A stretch of DNA of 64,000 nucleotides from Gluconacetobacter azotocaptans (GCF_014174355.1 NZ_JABEQF010000010.1:1-64000); one strand, 5' to 3'. Counted from the stretch's first letter, positions 9,070 to 17,726 are shown. The notes: a model not told the origin generated them from the letters alone. Made by a program: numbers and translations.

Positions 9070-9813
9070 TCAGATCTTACCCTGTTCGTCGGCCTGGGGC
9101 ATGGCGTGCACGACCTCGGCGTGCAGATGCGCCGCCGCCAGTTGTTCGCGGATCGCAAGCAGCAATTCGCCGGGGTCGTTGACCAGCCCATCCGCGCCGG
9201 CTTCGGTCAGTTCGGTCTCGCCGCCATAACCCCACAGCACGCCCAGGGCGCGGATATGGTTCGCATGCGCGCCGCTGATGTCGAACCGGCGGTCGCCGAT
9301 CATGACCGCGCGATTGGTCGGGATGGCGTGTTCGCGCAAAAGATCCGCGATCAGCTCCGGCTTCTCGGCACCGCTGTCGTCGGGGCGGGCGCCGTACAAC
9401 GCCGTGAAATATTTCGTCAGCCCCCGCAGGTCGAGAATCGCACGCGCGAGGTGAACGGGCTTCGAGGTGGCAAGGAACAGCCGCGCGCCGGATGCCACCA
9501 CGCTCTCGATGACCTCCTGCATGCCCGTGAAGACCGGGCTGCGGTGCATGCCGTGCCGCTCGTAATGATAGCGGTACAGCTTTACGGCTTCTTCGGCGCG
9601 ATCGTCGCCGTAATGCTCCAGGACCCGGGCGACCAGATCGTGCAATGGAGGACCGACCACCCAGGTCAGGTCTTCCTTCGGATCGGGTTCATGGCCAAGA
9701 TCACGCAGCGAATCGTGTAGAGAGCCAATAATTCCGGCCCGCGAATCAACGATGGTGCCATCAAGGTCGAGAAGAACAGCGTCATGATGGCTCAGAAACG
9801 ACTGGAAATTCAT
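9070..9813 (-). CDS. HAD-family hydrolase, phosphoglycolate phosphatase-like
   Basis: A 247-residue haloacid dehalogenase superfamily protein with a helical cap. Motif I is LLDLDGTIVDS (nucleophile and acid aspartates), motif II ATSKP, motif III lysine in GAEKPELI and motif IV MIGDRRFDI. These patterns match the Gph/PpaX group, which clears 2-phosphoglycolate or related small phosphoesters; exact substrate cannot be read from sequence. It is encoded opposite to, and between, the two radC-like genes, with only 4 bases to the end of the first. Confidence 0.8.
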   Translation of the reverse strand: MNFQSFLSHHDAVLLDLDGTIVDSRAGIIGSLHDSLRDLGHEPDPKEDLTWVVGPPLHDLVARVLEHYGDDRAEEAVKLYRYHYERHGMHRSPVFTGMQEVIESVVASGARLFLATSKPVHLARAILDLRGLTKYFTALYGARPDDSGAEKPELIADLLREHAIPTNRAVMIGDRRFDISGAHANHIRALGVLWGYGGETELTEAGADGLVNDPGELLLAIREQLAAAHLHAEVVHAMPQADEQGKI

Positions 9814-9917
9814 TCGGATTATGGTCCTTCAGGCTCCATGAATCCCACGTATAGCAACGATGGTACGCCGATGCGACCTGTCCCGCGCCACGATCCCGTG
9901 TCCTGCCGAGATAGCGG

Positions 9918-10601
9918 GTGACGGCCGGGCCTGCCGCCCCGGGGGCGGCCGATTCTGCCCGCGCCGCGATCCTGTCGGGGGCGGGGGACGAACTGGACGA
10001 CCGGGCGCTGATGACCGCGATCCTGTCCCTGGCCCTGCCGGCCAGCGCCGATCTCTCCGGCATCGCCGGCCGGCTGCTGGCCCGTTTCGGAACGGTTGGC
10101 GGCGTGCTGTCGGCCGAGGCGGACGATCTGGCGGTGGCGGTCGAGGGCAGGGCGCCGGTCGGCGTTGCCATCCTGTTGCTGCGCGAGGCCGCGATCCGCC
10201 TGATGCGGGCACGGATCAGGCAGGGGAACGTGCTGTCGTGCCATACGGACCTGATGGCCTATCTTCAGGCCGCCCTCGCGCGGGACGATGTGGAACAGTT
10301 CCGGGTGCTGTTTCTGGACCATCATGCGCGGCTGATCTCGGACGAGGTGCTGGCGCGCGGGACTGTCGATCACACCCCGGTCTACCCGCGCGAGGTCATG
10401 CGCCGCGCCATCCGGCTGAAGGCGCGCGAACTGATTCTGGTGCATAACCACCCGGGATGGAACCCGATGCCGTCGCGCGAGGACGTCGCGATGACGCGCC
10501 GCCTGGAACAGATCGCGACCGTACTGGGACTGTCCATCCGCGACCACATCATCGTCGGCAACGGGGCGTCCACCAGTTTCCGGCAATCCGGGCTGCTCTG
10601 A
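9918..10601 (+). CDS. radC: RadC family protein with retained JAMM-like motif (second paralogue)
   Basis: A 227-residue RadC/UPF0758 protein from a GTG start at 9918. The C-terminal domain reads FRVLFLDHHARLISDEV, then VYPREVMRRAI, then LVHNHPGWNPMPSREDV. The two histidines and the aspartate of the JAMM zinc site are kept and the strand glutamate is present; only the usual PSG is changed to PGW. The N-terminal helix-hairpin-helix part is shorter and more divergent. Together with the degenerate paralogue 850 bases upstream it forms a catalytic-like/non-catalytic pair. Confidence 0.82.
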   Translation: MTAGPAAPGAADSARAAILSGAGDELDDRALMTAILSLALPASADLSGIAGRLLARFGTVGGVLSAEADDLAVAVEGRAPVGVAILLLREAAIRLMRARIRQGNVLSCHTDLMAYLQAALARDDVEQFRVLFLDHHARLISDEVLARGTVDHTPVYPREVMRRAIRLKARELILVHNHPGWNPMPSREDVAMTRRLEQIATVLGLSIRDHIIVGNGASTSFRQSGLL

Positions 10602-10616
10602 ACCCGGGGGCGGGTT

Positions 10617-12422
10617 TCAGGACAGGACCTGGTCGGAGGGCATGGGTGCCTCCTCGAGACGATTGCGCCCTGTGCGCTTGGCGGCATAGAGCGCCTGGTC
10701 CGCCCGGGAAATCAGCATGTCCCGGTCCTCGTGATCCGTGCGGGTGGCAAGCCCCATGCTGATGGTGACATGGATCGTCGGGCCATCGGGCAGGACGATC
10801 GGAGCCGCCGAGACGGCGCGCAGGGTCCGGCGCGCCATAGCCACCGCCTGCGCGTAGCTTTCGCCCACGATCAGGATGGCAAATTCCTCCCCGCCGATCC
10901 GTGCGACCATGTCGCACTCGCGCATCGTCGCGCGGACGGTCTGGGCGACATGGCGCAGCACGACATCGCCGGCCGGGTGACCGTACTGATCGTTGACGCG
11001 CTTGAAATGATCGAGGTCGAACAGCGCGACGGTCAGGTTGTCGGACGGCGTGGCGTCCGACAGATGGACGCCGAGCACCTGGAAGAACGCGCGGCGATTG
11101 GGCAATGACGTCAGTTCGTCGGTATTGGCGGCGGTTTCGTAGGCGGCGGCGATCTGCCGGTTCTGCGCCTCCAGCGTCATCTGGTCCGTCACATCGCGGA
11201 TCAGGCCTCCGAATCCGTCCCCCTCGTCCAGCCGGTAGGCCAGGATTTCGACATGACGGACGGTGCCGTCGCGGCGATGAATGCTGACGACCAGCCTGAT
11301 CTCGTCGCGCGTGCCGTTGGTCAGTTCCGCCTGGGCCTGGGTCAGGGCCGGCCGGTCCTCGGGCACCACGTCGTCCAGGATGAGCTGACCCAGCTTGCTG
11401 TTGACGTCGAAGCCGGACATCCGCGCGTAGGCAGGGTTCAGGTAGCGCCACCGACCGGCGCCATCGGCACGGAACAGCACGTCGCCGACCCGGTCGGCCA
11501 GATGCCGGAAATCCTGGAAGCGCTGTTCCGCCAGGCTGGTCTTCTGGTCGCGCTGGGTCAGCACGGCGCCCAGGGGCAGCGCGCAGAAGAAGATGGTCAC
11601 CAGGTAAAGCTGGAAAAGATAGATCTTCACCGCGGCGGGACCGTGAACCTGCATCAGCGGCCCGGTTTTGGTCAGGATGAAGAAACTGCCGATCACGGCG
11701 ACGATGGCCACCGACAGTGCGGCCCCCTTGGCGTTGAGATGATACGTCGCCAGCAAAAGCGAGGGCAGGATCAGGAACTGGATCGGATAGCGGGATTGCG
11801 AGAATATAACGACCGATGTCGCAGCGACGAAGGCCATCAGGAACAATGTCGTTGTCATGTGCGGTTCGGCGGTGGCAAGGCGATGCCTGTCGCCTTGGGG
11901 ATACAGCGCCAGAAGCATGGGGACGATGATCAGCAGGCCGGGCAGGTGCGACATCGTCCAGAATTCGCTGCCGGCGATCCATGGATGATGTTCGCTGAGC
12001 GAGAGTGCCCCGCCCGCTATCATGGCGGATACGACGACCGAGGCGAAGATCGCCACCGCGAAACGAAAGGCCCACCCCGGCTGTTCGAAGGAATGCGCGA
12101 TCGGGCTGATCCGCCGGACCAGCAGGGCCGCCATGGTGACTTCGGCCATGTTGGCCACGGCAAACCCCAGGACGACACCCCAGGGGCGGTGGTCGCCGAG
12201 ATTGATCAGGACCGTCATGACGCACAGCGCCATGACGTAAAGCCAGCCGTCCGATCGGGACGACCGCAGCATCGCAACGACAATGATCGCGTTGGCAGGC
12301 CAGATGGTGGCGACCCCGCCCGCATGCTTGGTCCATGTGACGCTGACGAACGCGCAGACCGCCGCCAGCACGAAGACCAGCACATGCGCCATTTTTCTGT
12401 TTTCAAATAATATGTCAGTCAT
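10617..12422 (-). CDS. Membrane diguanylate cyclase (MASE1-PAS-GGDEF)
   Basis: A 601-residue signalling protein. Residues 10-300 form a MASE1-type sensor with about eight membrane helices (WPANAIIVVAMLR is a typical MASE1 block). A PAS domain follows (about 305-425; RWRYLNPAYARMSGFD, then GGLIRDVTDQ). The GGDEF domain (about 430-590) has the active-site motif RIGGEEF, with DELTSLPNRRAFF at its start. RECD five residues before GGEEF is an intact RxxD product-inhibition site. It should make cyclic di-GMP in response to an unknown membrane signal. No EAL domain is fused. It is a single gene, convergent with the second radC-like gene. Confidence 0.92.
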   Translation of the reverse strand: MTDILFENRKMAHVLVFVLAAVCAFVSVTWTKHAGGVATIWPANAIIVVAMLRSSRSDGWLYVMALCVMTVLINLGDHRPWGVVLGFAVANMAEVTMAALLVRRISPIAHSFEQPGWAFRFAVAIFASVVVSAMIAGGALSLSEHHPWIAGSEFWTMSHLPGLLIIVPMLLALYPQGDRHRLATAEPHMTTTLFLMAFVAATSVVIFSQSRYPIQFLILPSLLLATYHLNAKGAALSVAIVAVIGSFFILTKTGPLMQVHGPAAVKIYLFQLYLVTIFFCALPLGAVLTQRDQKTSLAEQRFQDFRHLADRVGDVLFRADGAGRWRYLNPAYARMSGFDVNSKLGQLILDDVVPEDRPALTQAQAELTNGTRDEIRLVVSIHRRDGTVRHVEILAYRLDEGDGFGGLIRDVTDQMTLEAQNRQIAAAYETAANTDELTSLPNRRAFFQVLGVHLSDATPSDNLTVALFDLDHFKRVNDQYGHPAGDVVLRHVAQTVRATMRECDMVARIGGEEFAILIVGESYAQAVAMARRTLRAVSAAPIVLPDGPTIHVTISMGLATRTDHEDRDMLISRADQALYAAKRTGRNRLEEAPMPSDQVLS

Positions 12423-12545
12423 TGCCCATGACCTGCCGGCGCCGTTTCCGTCGTAACAGGAAACACGCGACCCGAGAACCGGGGGAGAGGCGCGTTGGCC
12501 GAAAATCGGAACCAGCGACGCCGGGACTTTGGAATGTCGATGGTC

Positions 12546-12620
12546 TGGTGCCGGGTGAGGGATTTGAACCCCCGGCCTTCGGTTTACAAAACCGCTGCAC
12601 TACCGCTGTGCTAACCCGGC
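12546..12620 (-). tRNA. tRNA-Thr (anticodon UGU)
   Basis: Read on the minus strand the sequence folds as a 7-base acceptor (GCCGGGT with ACCCGGC), a GCAC/GTGC D stem, an anticodon arm with loop TTTGTAA giving anticodon TGT, a 5-base variable loop and a T arm with TTCAAAT. One G-A mismatch closes the anticodon stem outer pair. The 3' CCA is encoded (12546-12548). Confidence 0.95.
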
Positions 12621-12625
12621 AACGC

Positions 12626-12651
12626 CATGATAAAGCGTGGCTTTTATCATG
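12626..12651. repeat. Inverted repeat adjoining the 5' end of tRNA-Thr
   Basis: Arms CATGATAAAGC (12626-12636) and GCTTTTATCATG (12640-12651) pair with a single bulged base and a 3-base loop. The repeat ends five bases upstream of the mature tRNA 5' end in the direction of tRNA transcription, so it may lie in the tRNA promoter or 5' leader. Confidence 0.6.
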
Positions 12652-12929
12652 AGAGAAAAGCCCGGCCGATCGTTCCGGCACGTGTCCGGCATCGGTCGGC
12701 CTTGCGCGCCTTTCTGCCTTTCCCGCCCGTCCCGGTCAAGGGCCGAGTGCGCTCCTGCCGGAAGGACGGTTTTCGCATCAGATCCATCGCCCGCACATCA
12801 CCGTGACGACCCGGGACGCGCCACATTCATGCCGTCATTATCTCGTTGAACTGCCGCGCGCCGATGACATTCGTTTGAAAATATGCCCCGGGACGAAACC
12901 CGGATCGCCCTCTAACCGTTTGTTTCTGG

Positions 12930-12956
12930 AAAAAAGAGGGGGGCAATTCGCCCTCT
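12930..12956 (-). terminator. Putative intrinsic terminator read on the minus strand
   Basis: On the minus strand a GAGGG/CCCTC hairpin is followed directly by six T residues (plus-strand A-run 12930-12935). The nearest minus-strand gene that could use it is serA, ending almost 300 bases upstream. Confidence 0.5.
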
Positions 12957-12987
12957 CCACATTGCTGTAGGTATCTTGAGGTTTTTG

Positions 12988-13239
12988 ATGATGCTGGAGT
13001 CCACGATTATCGAAATCGATGGCGTTTTCCTGGGTACGGCTGTCCTGTTTACCAGCGGCCTGCTGCGGTTCCACGCGGTGCATGACAGCGTCCGTGCCCT
13101 GCACAACCAGCTTCTGCCGGATCTGGACTCGCTGCGTCACAAGGTCGGCCTGCATTTCCGCAAGGTGAGGCATCCCCCCGTTGCGCGCGAGCTGAAACGG
13201 AGGGGGCCTCGGAAGGGTCGGGCCGGTCAGGACTGCTGA
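12988..13239 (+). CDS. Small protein of unknown function, possibly membrane associated
   Basis: An 83-residue frame beginning MMLESTIIEIDGVFLG. An ATG pair at 12988/12991 follows CTTGAGG at a suitable spacing. Residues 10-30 (DGVFLGTAVLFTSGLLRF) are hydrophobic enough for one membrane-associated helix; the C-terminus is strongly basic (ELKRRGPRKGR). I recognise no family. It converges with serA and their 3' ends overlap by 13 bases. The ribosome site, sensible composition and lack of another gene here favour a real gene, but a chance ORF is possible. Confidence 0.5.
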   Translation: MMLESTIIEIDGVFLGTAVLFTSGLLRFHAVHDSVRALHNQLLPDLDSLRHKVGLHFRKVRHPPVARELKRRGPRKGRAGQDC

Positions 13240-14492
13240 TACAGCAGCCTGGCCCGGATCGTGCCCTTGAGGTCGCGCAGGCGCGCAAGGATGCGATTGT
13301 CCTTTTCGATGTCGCGCCCGGTGTCGGCCTCGACGACTACATAGCCCAGTTCGCCGTCGGTCTGCAGGTACTGGGCGGTGATGTTGCTGTTCTCGGACAT
13401 GAAGATCTCGTTGATCTGCAGCATGATGCCGGGAACATTGCTGTGGACATGCATGAATCGCGTGCCCCGCGGGCTTTCGGGCAACTGCACGGTGGGGAAA
13501 TTGACCGCCCCCAACGTCGAACCGATGTCCGAATATTCGATCAGCTTGCGCGCGACCTCGACACCGATGCGCTCCTGCGCCTCGGCGGTGGAGCCGCCGA
13601 TATGCGGGGTGAGGATGACGTTATCCAGTTCCTGCAGCGGCGAGGAGAACCGGTCGCCCGCGCCCTTGGGCTCGGTCGGGAACACGTCGATCGCGGCGCC
13701 CAGCAGGTGCCCGTCACGCAGGGCCGCGGCCAGCGCGTCCAGGTCCACGACATTGCCGCGCGCGTTGTTGATCAGGAAGGACCCCGGCTTCATCGCGCGG
13801 ATCTGCGCCTCGCCGATCAGATTGGCGGTGCTGGCCACCTGCGGCACGTGCAGGCTGACCACATCGCTCTGCGCCAGCAGGTCGTTCAATGTATCGACCG
13901 GGGCGGCGTTGCCGTGCACCAGCTTGTCGATGACGTCGAAATAGACCACCCGCATGCCGAACGCTTCGGCCAGAACCGAGAGTTGCGAGCCGATCGAGCC
14001 GTAGCCGACGATGCCCAGCGTCTTGCCGCGCACTTCCCAGCTGTTGGCGGCGGATTTGGTCCATCCCCCCGCGTGACACTGCACGGATTTGGGGAAAATC
14101 TGACGCATCAGCATCACGATTTCGCCCATCACCAGCTCGGCGACCGAGCGCGTGTTGCTGAACGGCGCGTTGAACACCGGAATACCGTGGTGCCGCGCCG
14201 CCTGAAGGTTGACCTGGTTGGTCCCTATGCAGAAACAGCCGATGGCGATCAGGCGATCGGCGGCCGCGATCATCTCCTCGGTCAACTGGGTACGTGACCG
14301 GATGCCGACGATATGCACGCCTTCCAGGGCCTCGCGCAACGCCGGGCCTTCCAGCGCCTTGGTCAGCCGGGTGACATTCTCGTAGCCGTTGTTCTTCAGC
14401 AGGGCCACCGCACTGTCGTGAATGCCTTCGAGCAGCAGGATACGGATCTTGTCCTTGGATAGGGAAAGCTGGCTGGTGGTCTCGCTGCTCAT
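13227..14492 (-). CDS. serA: D-3-phosphoglycerate dehydrogenase
   Basis: A 421-residue E. coli-type SerA that oxidises 3-phosphoglycerate, the first step of serine synthesis. Substrate and NAD domains are evident: GIRSRTQLTEEM, CIGTNQVNL, the nucleotide fold GIVGYGSIGSQLSVLAEAFGM, NNARGNVVD and TPHIGGSTAEAQERIG with the catalytic histidine. A C-terminal ACT domain (about 345-420) suggests serine feedback inhibition, as in the short E. coli enzyme. The start ATG is at 14490-14492. It appears monocistronic. Confidence 0.95.
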   Translation of the reverse strand: MSSETTSQLSLSKDKIRILLLEGIHDSAVALLKNNGYENVTRLTKALEGPALREALEGVHIVGIRSRTQLTEEMIAAADRLIAIGCFCIGTNQVNLQAARHHGIPVFNAPFSNTRSVAELVMGEIVMLMRQIFPKSVQCHAGGWTKSAANSWEVRGKTLGIVGYGSIGSQLSVLAEAFGMRVVYFDVIDKLVHGNAAPVDTLNDLLAQSDVVSLHVPQVASTANLIGEAQIRAMKPGSFLINNARGNVVDLDALAAALRDGHLLGAAIDVFPTEPKGAGDRFSSPLQELDNVILTPHIGGSTAEAQERIGVEVARKLIEYSDIGSTLGAVNFPTVQLPESPRGTRFMHVHSNVPGIMLQINEIFMSENSNITAQYLQTDGELGYVVVEADTGRDIEKDNRILARLRDLKGTIRARLLYQQS

Positions 14493-14591
14493 GTCGAATA
14501 CTCGCGCCTATTCGAAGAAGATGTCGCTCCTATCCGATCGACGGATAAATGCCTAGGGGCCACACCGACATCGGAGGTATGTCGTCTCTGT

Positions 14592-15404
14592 TCAAGAGCG
14601 CGTCGGACGCCCCTCGCACAGCAGCGCCGACGCCGTGGCCAGCAACGTCGGGTCACCGACCGCCAGCACCGTTCCATCGCCGTCGGCCCGCAGGGGGCGG
14701 CCGCTCCAGTCGGTGACGCGGCCCCCGGCGCCCTCGATGACCGGCACCAGCGCCGCCCAGTCCCAGATTTTCATCGTGCATTCAGCGACGACGTCGATCT
14801 GACCCAGCGCCAGCAACCCGTAGGCGTAGCAGTCCCCGCCCCAGCTGACGCGCTTCGCGCTGCGCCGCAGGGCGTCCCAATGTGGCGTAGGGGCGCCCTC
14901 GATCATCTCGGGCGCGGTGCAGGACAGTTCGGCCTGTCCGATATCCGGGCAGGGGCGGGTGCGGATCGCGCCAGGCCAGCGGGACTCGTAGCGGGTCGGG
15001 CGCCCCCGCACGCCGATCCAGCGTTCGCCGGTCACCGGCTGGTCGATCACGCCCAGGACGGGAACCCCGTCCTCCAGCAATGCGATCAGGGTGCCGAAGG
15101 TCGGCCGTCCGGTCAGGAAGGCCCGGGTGCCGTCCACCGGGTCGATGACCCAGCAATAGCGCCCGCCGGGGCGTTCCTGCCCGAATTCCTCGCCCAGCAC
15201 CCCGTGGTCGGGCAGGCGTTCGGCCAGCACGGCGCGGATGGCGCGTTCGGCCGTGCGGTCAGCGATGGTGACGGGGCTGCGGTCGTCCTTGTCGTCGGCG
15301 CCGATGCCCTGGCGAAAGAAGGGGCGGATCACACAGCCGGCGACGTCCGCCGCGGCCGTCGCCGCCGCGACCAGCCGGTCGCTGTCATGCAGGGTCATGG
15401 TCAT
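14592..15404 (-). CDS. hisN: Histidinol-phosphatase, inositol monophosphatase family
   Basis: A 270-residue Mg-dependent phosphatase of the IMPase fold. Metal-binding motifs are GEEFG, WVIDPVDGTRAFLTG and, near the C-terminus, IWDWAALVPVIEGAGG. The RPTFGTLIALL and DCYAYGLLALG blocks are those of alphaproteobacterial HisN, which dephosphorylates histidinol phosphate in histidine synthesis, though a generic inositol monophosphatase role cannot be ruled out. The ATG at 15402-15404 overlaps the stop of the cytochrome c gene (ATGA), so the two are coupled. Confidence 0.82.
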   Translation of the reverse strand: MTMTLHDSDRLVAAATAAADVAGCVIRPFFRQGIGADDKDDRSPVTIADRTAERAIRAVLAERLPDHGVLGEEFGQERPGGRYCWVIDPVDGTRAFLTGRPTFGTLIALLEDGVPVLGVIDQPVTGERWIGVRGRPTRYESRWPGAIRTRPCPDIGQAELSCTAPEMIEGAPTPHWDALRRSAKRVSWGGDCYAYGLLALGQIDVVAECTMKIWDWAALVPVIEGAGGRVTDWSGRPLRADGDGTVLAVGDPTLLATASALLCEGRPTRS

Positions 15405-15958
15405 TTTCCGCCGTCCGACAGGCTGCGCAGGAAGGCGATGATGGCGGCACGATCATTTTCGTCCGACACGCCGGGAAAGGCCATTCTGGTGCCGGCGGCG
15501 AAAGCCGACGGGCTCTGCAACCAGGCCGACAGGTTGTCGTCGGTCCAGCTTTCGGCCTTATGCGCGGCAAGGGCCGGTGAGAATTCATAGCCGGGAAGGT
15601 CGCCGATGTGTGTACCCACGACACCATACAGCGCCGGGCCGATCACGGCCGGCCCGTCCTTGGCGAAGCTGTGGCACATGGCGCACATACGCTCCGCCAG
15701 CGCCTGTCCGGCCTTGGGGTCGGCATGGGCGACCGCGTCGGCGATGGAATACGGGGCCACGGCCGTCGCCGGCGACGCGGGTGCCGATACAGGGGTGGGC
15801 AGGACGAAGGCCGGACGTGCCGGGGCGGCGGCGGGCACCGCCAGATATCCGGCGCCCCAGCTGCCGCCCAGGGCCAGGGCGGCCACCAGGACGGCTGCTG
15901 CGATACGGTTGGCGTCCTTGCTGTCCAATACGATGCTCCAGCTGGGGTACGGTTGCAT
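15401..15958 (-). CDS. Membrane-anchored class I c-type cytochrome
   Basis: A 185-residue protein with a hydrophobic segment at about 17-40 (NRIAAAVLVAALALGGSWGAG) that acts as signal or anchor, an alanine/proline-rich linker and a C-terminal haem domain. The haem site is CAMCH, and the distal methionine is probably in GTRMAFPGVS. The layout matches the membrane-tethered cytochrome c552/CycM type common in Alphaproteobacteria, which passes electrons to terminal oxidases in the periplasm. It is translationally coupled to hisN and divergent from kdsB. Confidence 0.88.
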   Translation of the reverse strand: MQPYPSWSIVLDSKDANRIAAAVLVAALALGGSWGAGYLAVPAAAPARPAFVLPTPVSAPASPATAVAPYSIADAVAHADPKAGQALAERMCAMCHSFAKDGPAVIGPALYGVVGTHIGDLPGYEFSPALAAHKAESWTDDNLSAWLQSPSAFAAGTRMAFPGVSDENDRAAIIAFLRSLSDGGK

Positions 15959-16104
15959 GAGGGCGGGTCCTTACCTAGACTGCCGCCCGCCTTGTGTGAA
16001 GCATTGCCGGATTGTCCCGTAAAGGCGGGATTCCCATGTCCGCACCGGCAGTTCCATCATCCGGATCGTTTCCGTCGCTTCCGACCTGAGGCCCCGCTTC
16101 CCGC

Positions 16105-16848
16105 ATGAACCCGATCGTTGTCATCCCCGCCCGCATGGCCTCGACGCGGCTGCCGGGCAAGCCTCTGGCCGTGATCGGCGATCGCCCCATGATCCTTCAT
16201 GTGCTGGACCGTGCCCGGGCGGCGGATATCGGCCCCGTCGTCGTTGCGGTGGCGGACGCCGAACTGGCCCGGATCGTCGAGGCGGCGGGGGGCACGGCCG
16301 TCATGACCGACCCGGCGCTGCCGTCCGGGTCGGACCGCGTGTGGCAGGCGCTGGGCCAGGTCGACCCGCAGGCGCGCCATGATGTCGTGGTCAATCTGCA
16401 AGGCGACCTGCCGGGGCTGGACCCGCGCGCCCTGGGCGCGGCACTGCGTCCCCTGGCCGACCCGGTGGTCGATATCGGCACGCTGGTTGCCCCCATGACC
16501 GACCCCGAGGAATCGGGGCGCGAGTCGGTGGTCAAGGCAGCCTGCGCCTTCGACGACGACGACGCGGGGACGGTTGCCCGGGCGTTGTATTTTTCGCGTG
16601 CTTCGGTGCCCTGGGGGCACGGGCCGTTATGGCATCATGTGGGGATCTATGCCTATCGCCGGCAGGCGCTGGCCCGCTTCGTCGGTCTGGCGGAGTCGCC
16701 GCTGGAGAGGAGGGAGAGGCTGGAACAGCTCAGGGCCCTGGAGGCCGGAATGACGATCGGATGCTGCCGCGTCGCCACCGCGCCCTTCGGGGTGGACACG
16801 CCGGACGATCTGGAACGCGCCCGTCGCCTGCTGGCAGGTGCACGATGA
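16105..16848 (+). CDS. kdsB: 3-deoxy-manno-octulosonate cytidylyltransferase (CMP-KDO synthetase)
   Basis: A 247-residue nucleotidyltransferase that activates KDO for lipopolysaccharide inner core. PARMASTRLPGKPLAVIGDRPM is the CTP-binding loop; SGSDRVWQAL and VVNLQGDLPGLDP are family motifs, with QGDLP in the form usual for Alphaproteobacteria. HVGIYAYRRQAL and the C-terminal GVDTPDDLERAR complete the pattern. The start is ATG 16105. Its stop overlaps the start of pheA by four bases, an operon pairing of no obvious metabolic logic. Confidence 0.93.
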   Translation: MNPIVVIPARMASTRLPGKPLAVIGDRPMILHVLDRARAADIGPVVVAVADAELARIVEAAGGTAVMTDPALPSGSDRVWQALGQVDPQARHDVVVNLQGDLPGLDPRALGAALRPLADPVVDIGTLVAPMTDPEESGRESVVKAACAFDDDDAGTVARALYFSRASVPWGHGPLWHHVGIYAYRRQALARFVGLAESPLERRERLEQLRALEAGMTIGCCRVATAPFGVDTPDDLERARRLLAGAR

Positions 16849-17726
16849 CCGCTGCGCCTCCCACCTCGTCTGCGGGCACGATCGCGTTCCAGGGGCAGCC
16901 CGGCGCCTATTCGGACCTGGCCTGCCGCCAGGCGCGGCCGGGCTGGACGACGCTGCCGTGCGCGACGTTCGCCGACGCGATCGCCGCCGTGCACGACGGC
17001 CGGGCGGAACTGGCGATGCTGGCCTGCGAAAACAGCCTGGCGGGGCGGGTGCCGGACATCCATGCGCTGTTGCCGCAGGCCGGCCTGTATATTGTGGGCG
17101 AGCACTTCCAGCGGGTCGAACATTGTCTGATGGGGGTGCCGGGCGCCCGCCTGTCCGATGCGCGGCGGGTCCACACGCACCCCGTCGCCATGGCCCAGAT
17201 CAGGGGGATCATCCGCGAGTTGGACCTGACCCCGGTCGTGGAATTCGACACCGCCGGGGCCGCCGAACTGGTGGCGCAGTGGGGCAATCCCGAGGACGTG
17301 GCCGTGGCTTCGTCCCTGGCGGCGGAACTGAATAATCTGACGATCCTGCGCCGCAACGTCGAGGACGCGGCCCACAACACCACCCGATTCTACATCGCAT
17401 CGCGCGAGGCGCTGCGTCCCGCCCCGGGGCAGGCCGACACGATCACGACCGTGCTGTTCCGCGTCCGCAATGCGGCGGGCGCGCTGTACAAGGTCCTGGG
17501 CGGCTTCGCGACCAATGGCGTCAACATGACGCGACTGGAAAGCTACATGCTCGACGGGTCGTTCGCCGCCACCCAGTTCCTGCTGGACGTCGAGGGCCAT
17601 CCCGACGACCCGGCGCTGGGCCGCGCGCTGGCCGAATTAGCGTTCTTTTCCGAAGTGTCGACGATCCTGGGCGTCTATCCCGGATCACCGTTCCGCCGGA
17701 CGGTGGAACAGGGCACGGCCGGCTAG
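16845..17726 (+). CDS. pheA: Prephenate dehydratase
   Basis: A 293-residue monofunctional prephenate dehydratase making phenylpyruvate for phenylalanine. The catalytic domain starts TIAFQGQPGAYSDLA and includes AMLACENSLAGRV, VHTHPVAMAQ and the NTTRFYI threonine motif. A regulatory ACT domain occupies about 195-275 (VLFRVRNAAGALYKVLGGFATNGVNMTRLES), expected to bind phenylalanine. No chorismate mutase domain is fused. The frame is open upstream, but the ATG at 16845 overlaps the kdsB stop. Confidence 0.93.
   Translation: MTAAPPTSSAGTIAFQGQPGAYSDLACRQARPGWTTLPCATFADAIAAVHDGRAELAMLACENSLAGRVPDIHALLPQAGLYIVGEHFQRVEHCLMGVPGARLSDARRVHTHPVAMAQIRGIIRELDLTPVVEFDTAGAAELVAQWGNPEDVAVASSLAAELNNLTILRRNVEDAAHNTTRFYIASREALRPAPGQADTITTVLFRVRNAAGALYKVLGGFATNGVNMTRLESYMLDGSFAATQFLLDVEGHPDDPALGRALAELAFFSEVSTILGVYPGSPFRRTVEQGTAG

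Larger units (their letters stand above)
12621..12987. other. Intergenic region between tRNA-Thr and a small ORF
   Basis: This stretch of 367 bases holds a hairpin next to the tRNA 5' end (12626-12651) and a minus-strand terminator (12930-12956). Short open frames occur on both strands (for example 12637-12849) but they lack family resemblance and ribosome sites, and I do not call them. Confidence 0.6.

Noticed and set aside
12637-12849. 70-codon frame after tRNA-Thr on the plus strand
   Set aside because: Arg/Pro/Ser-rich composition, no ribosome site and no family resemblance.
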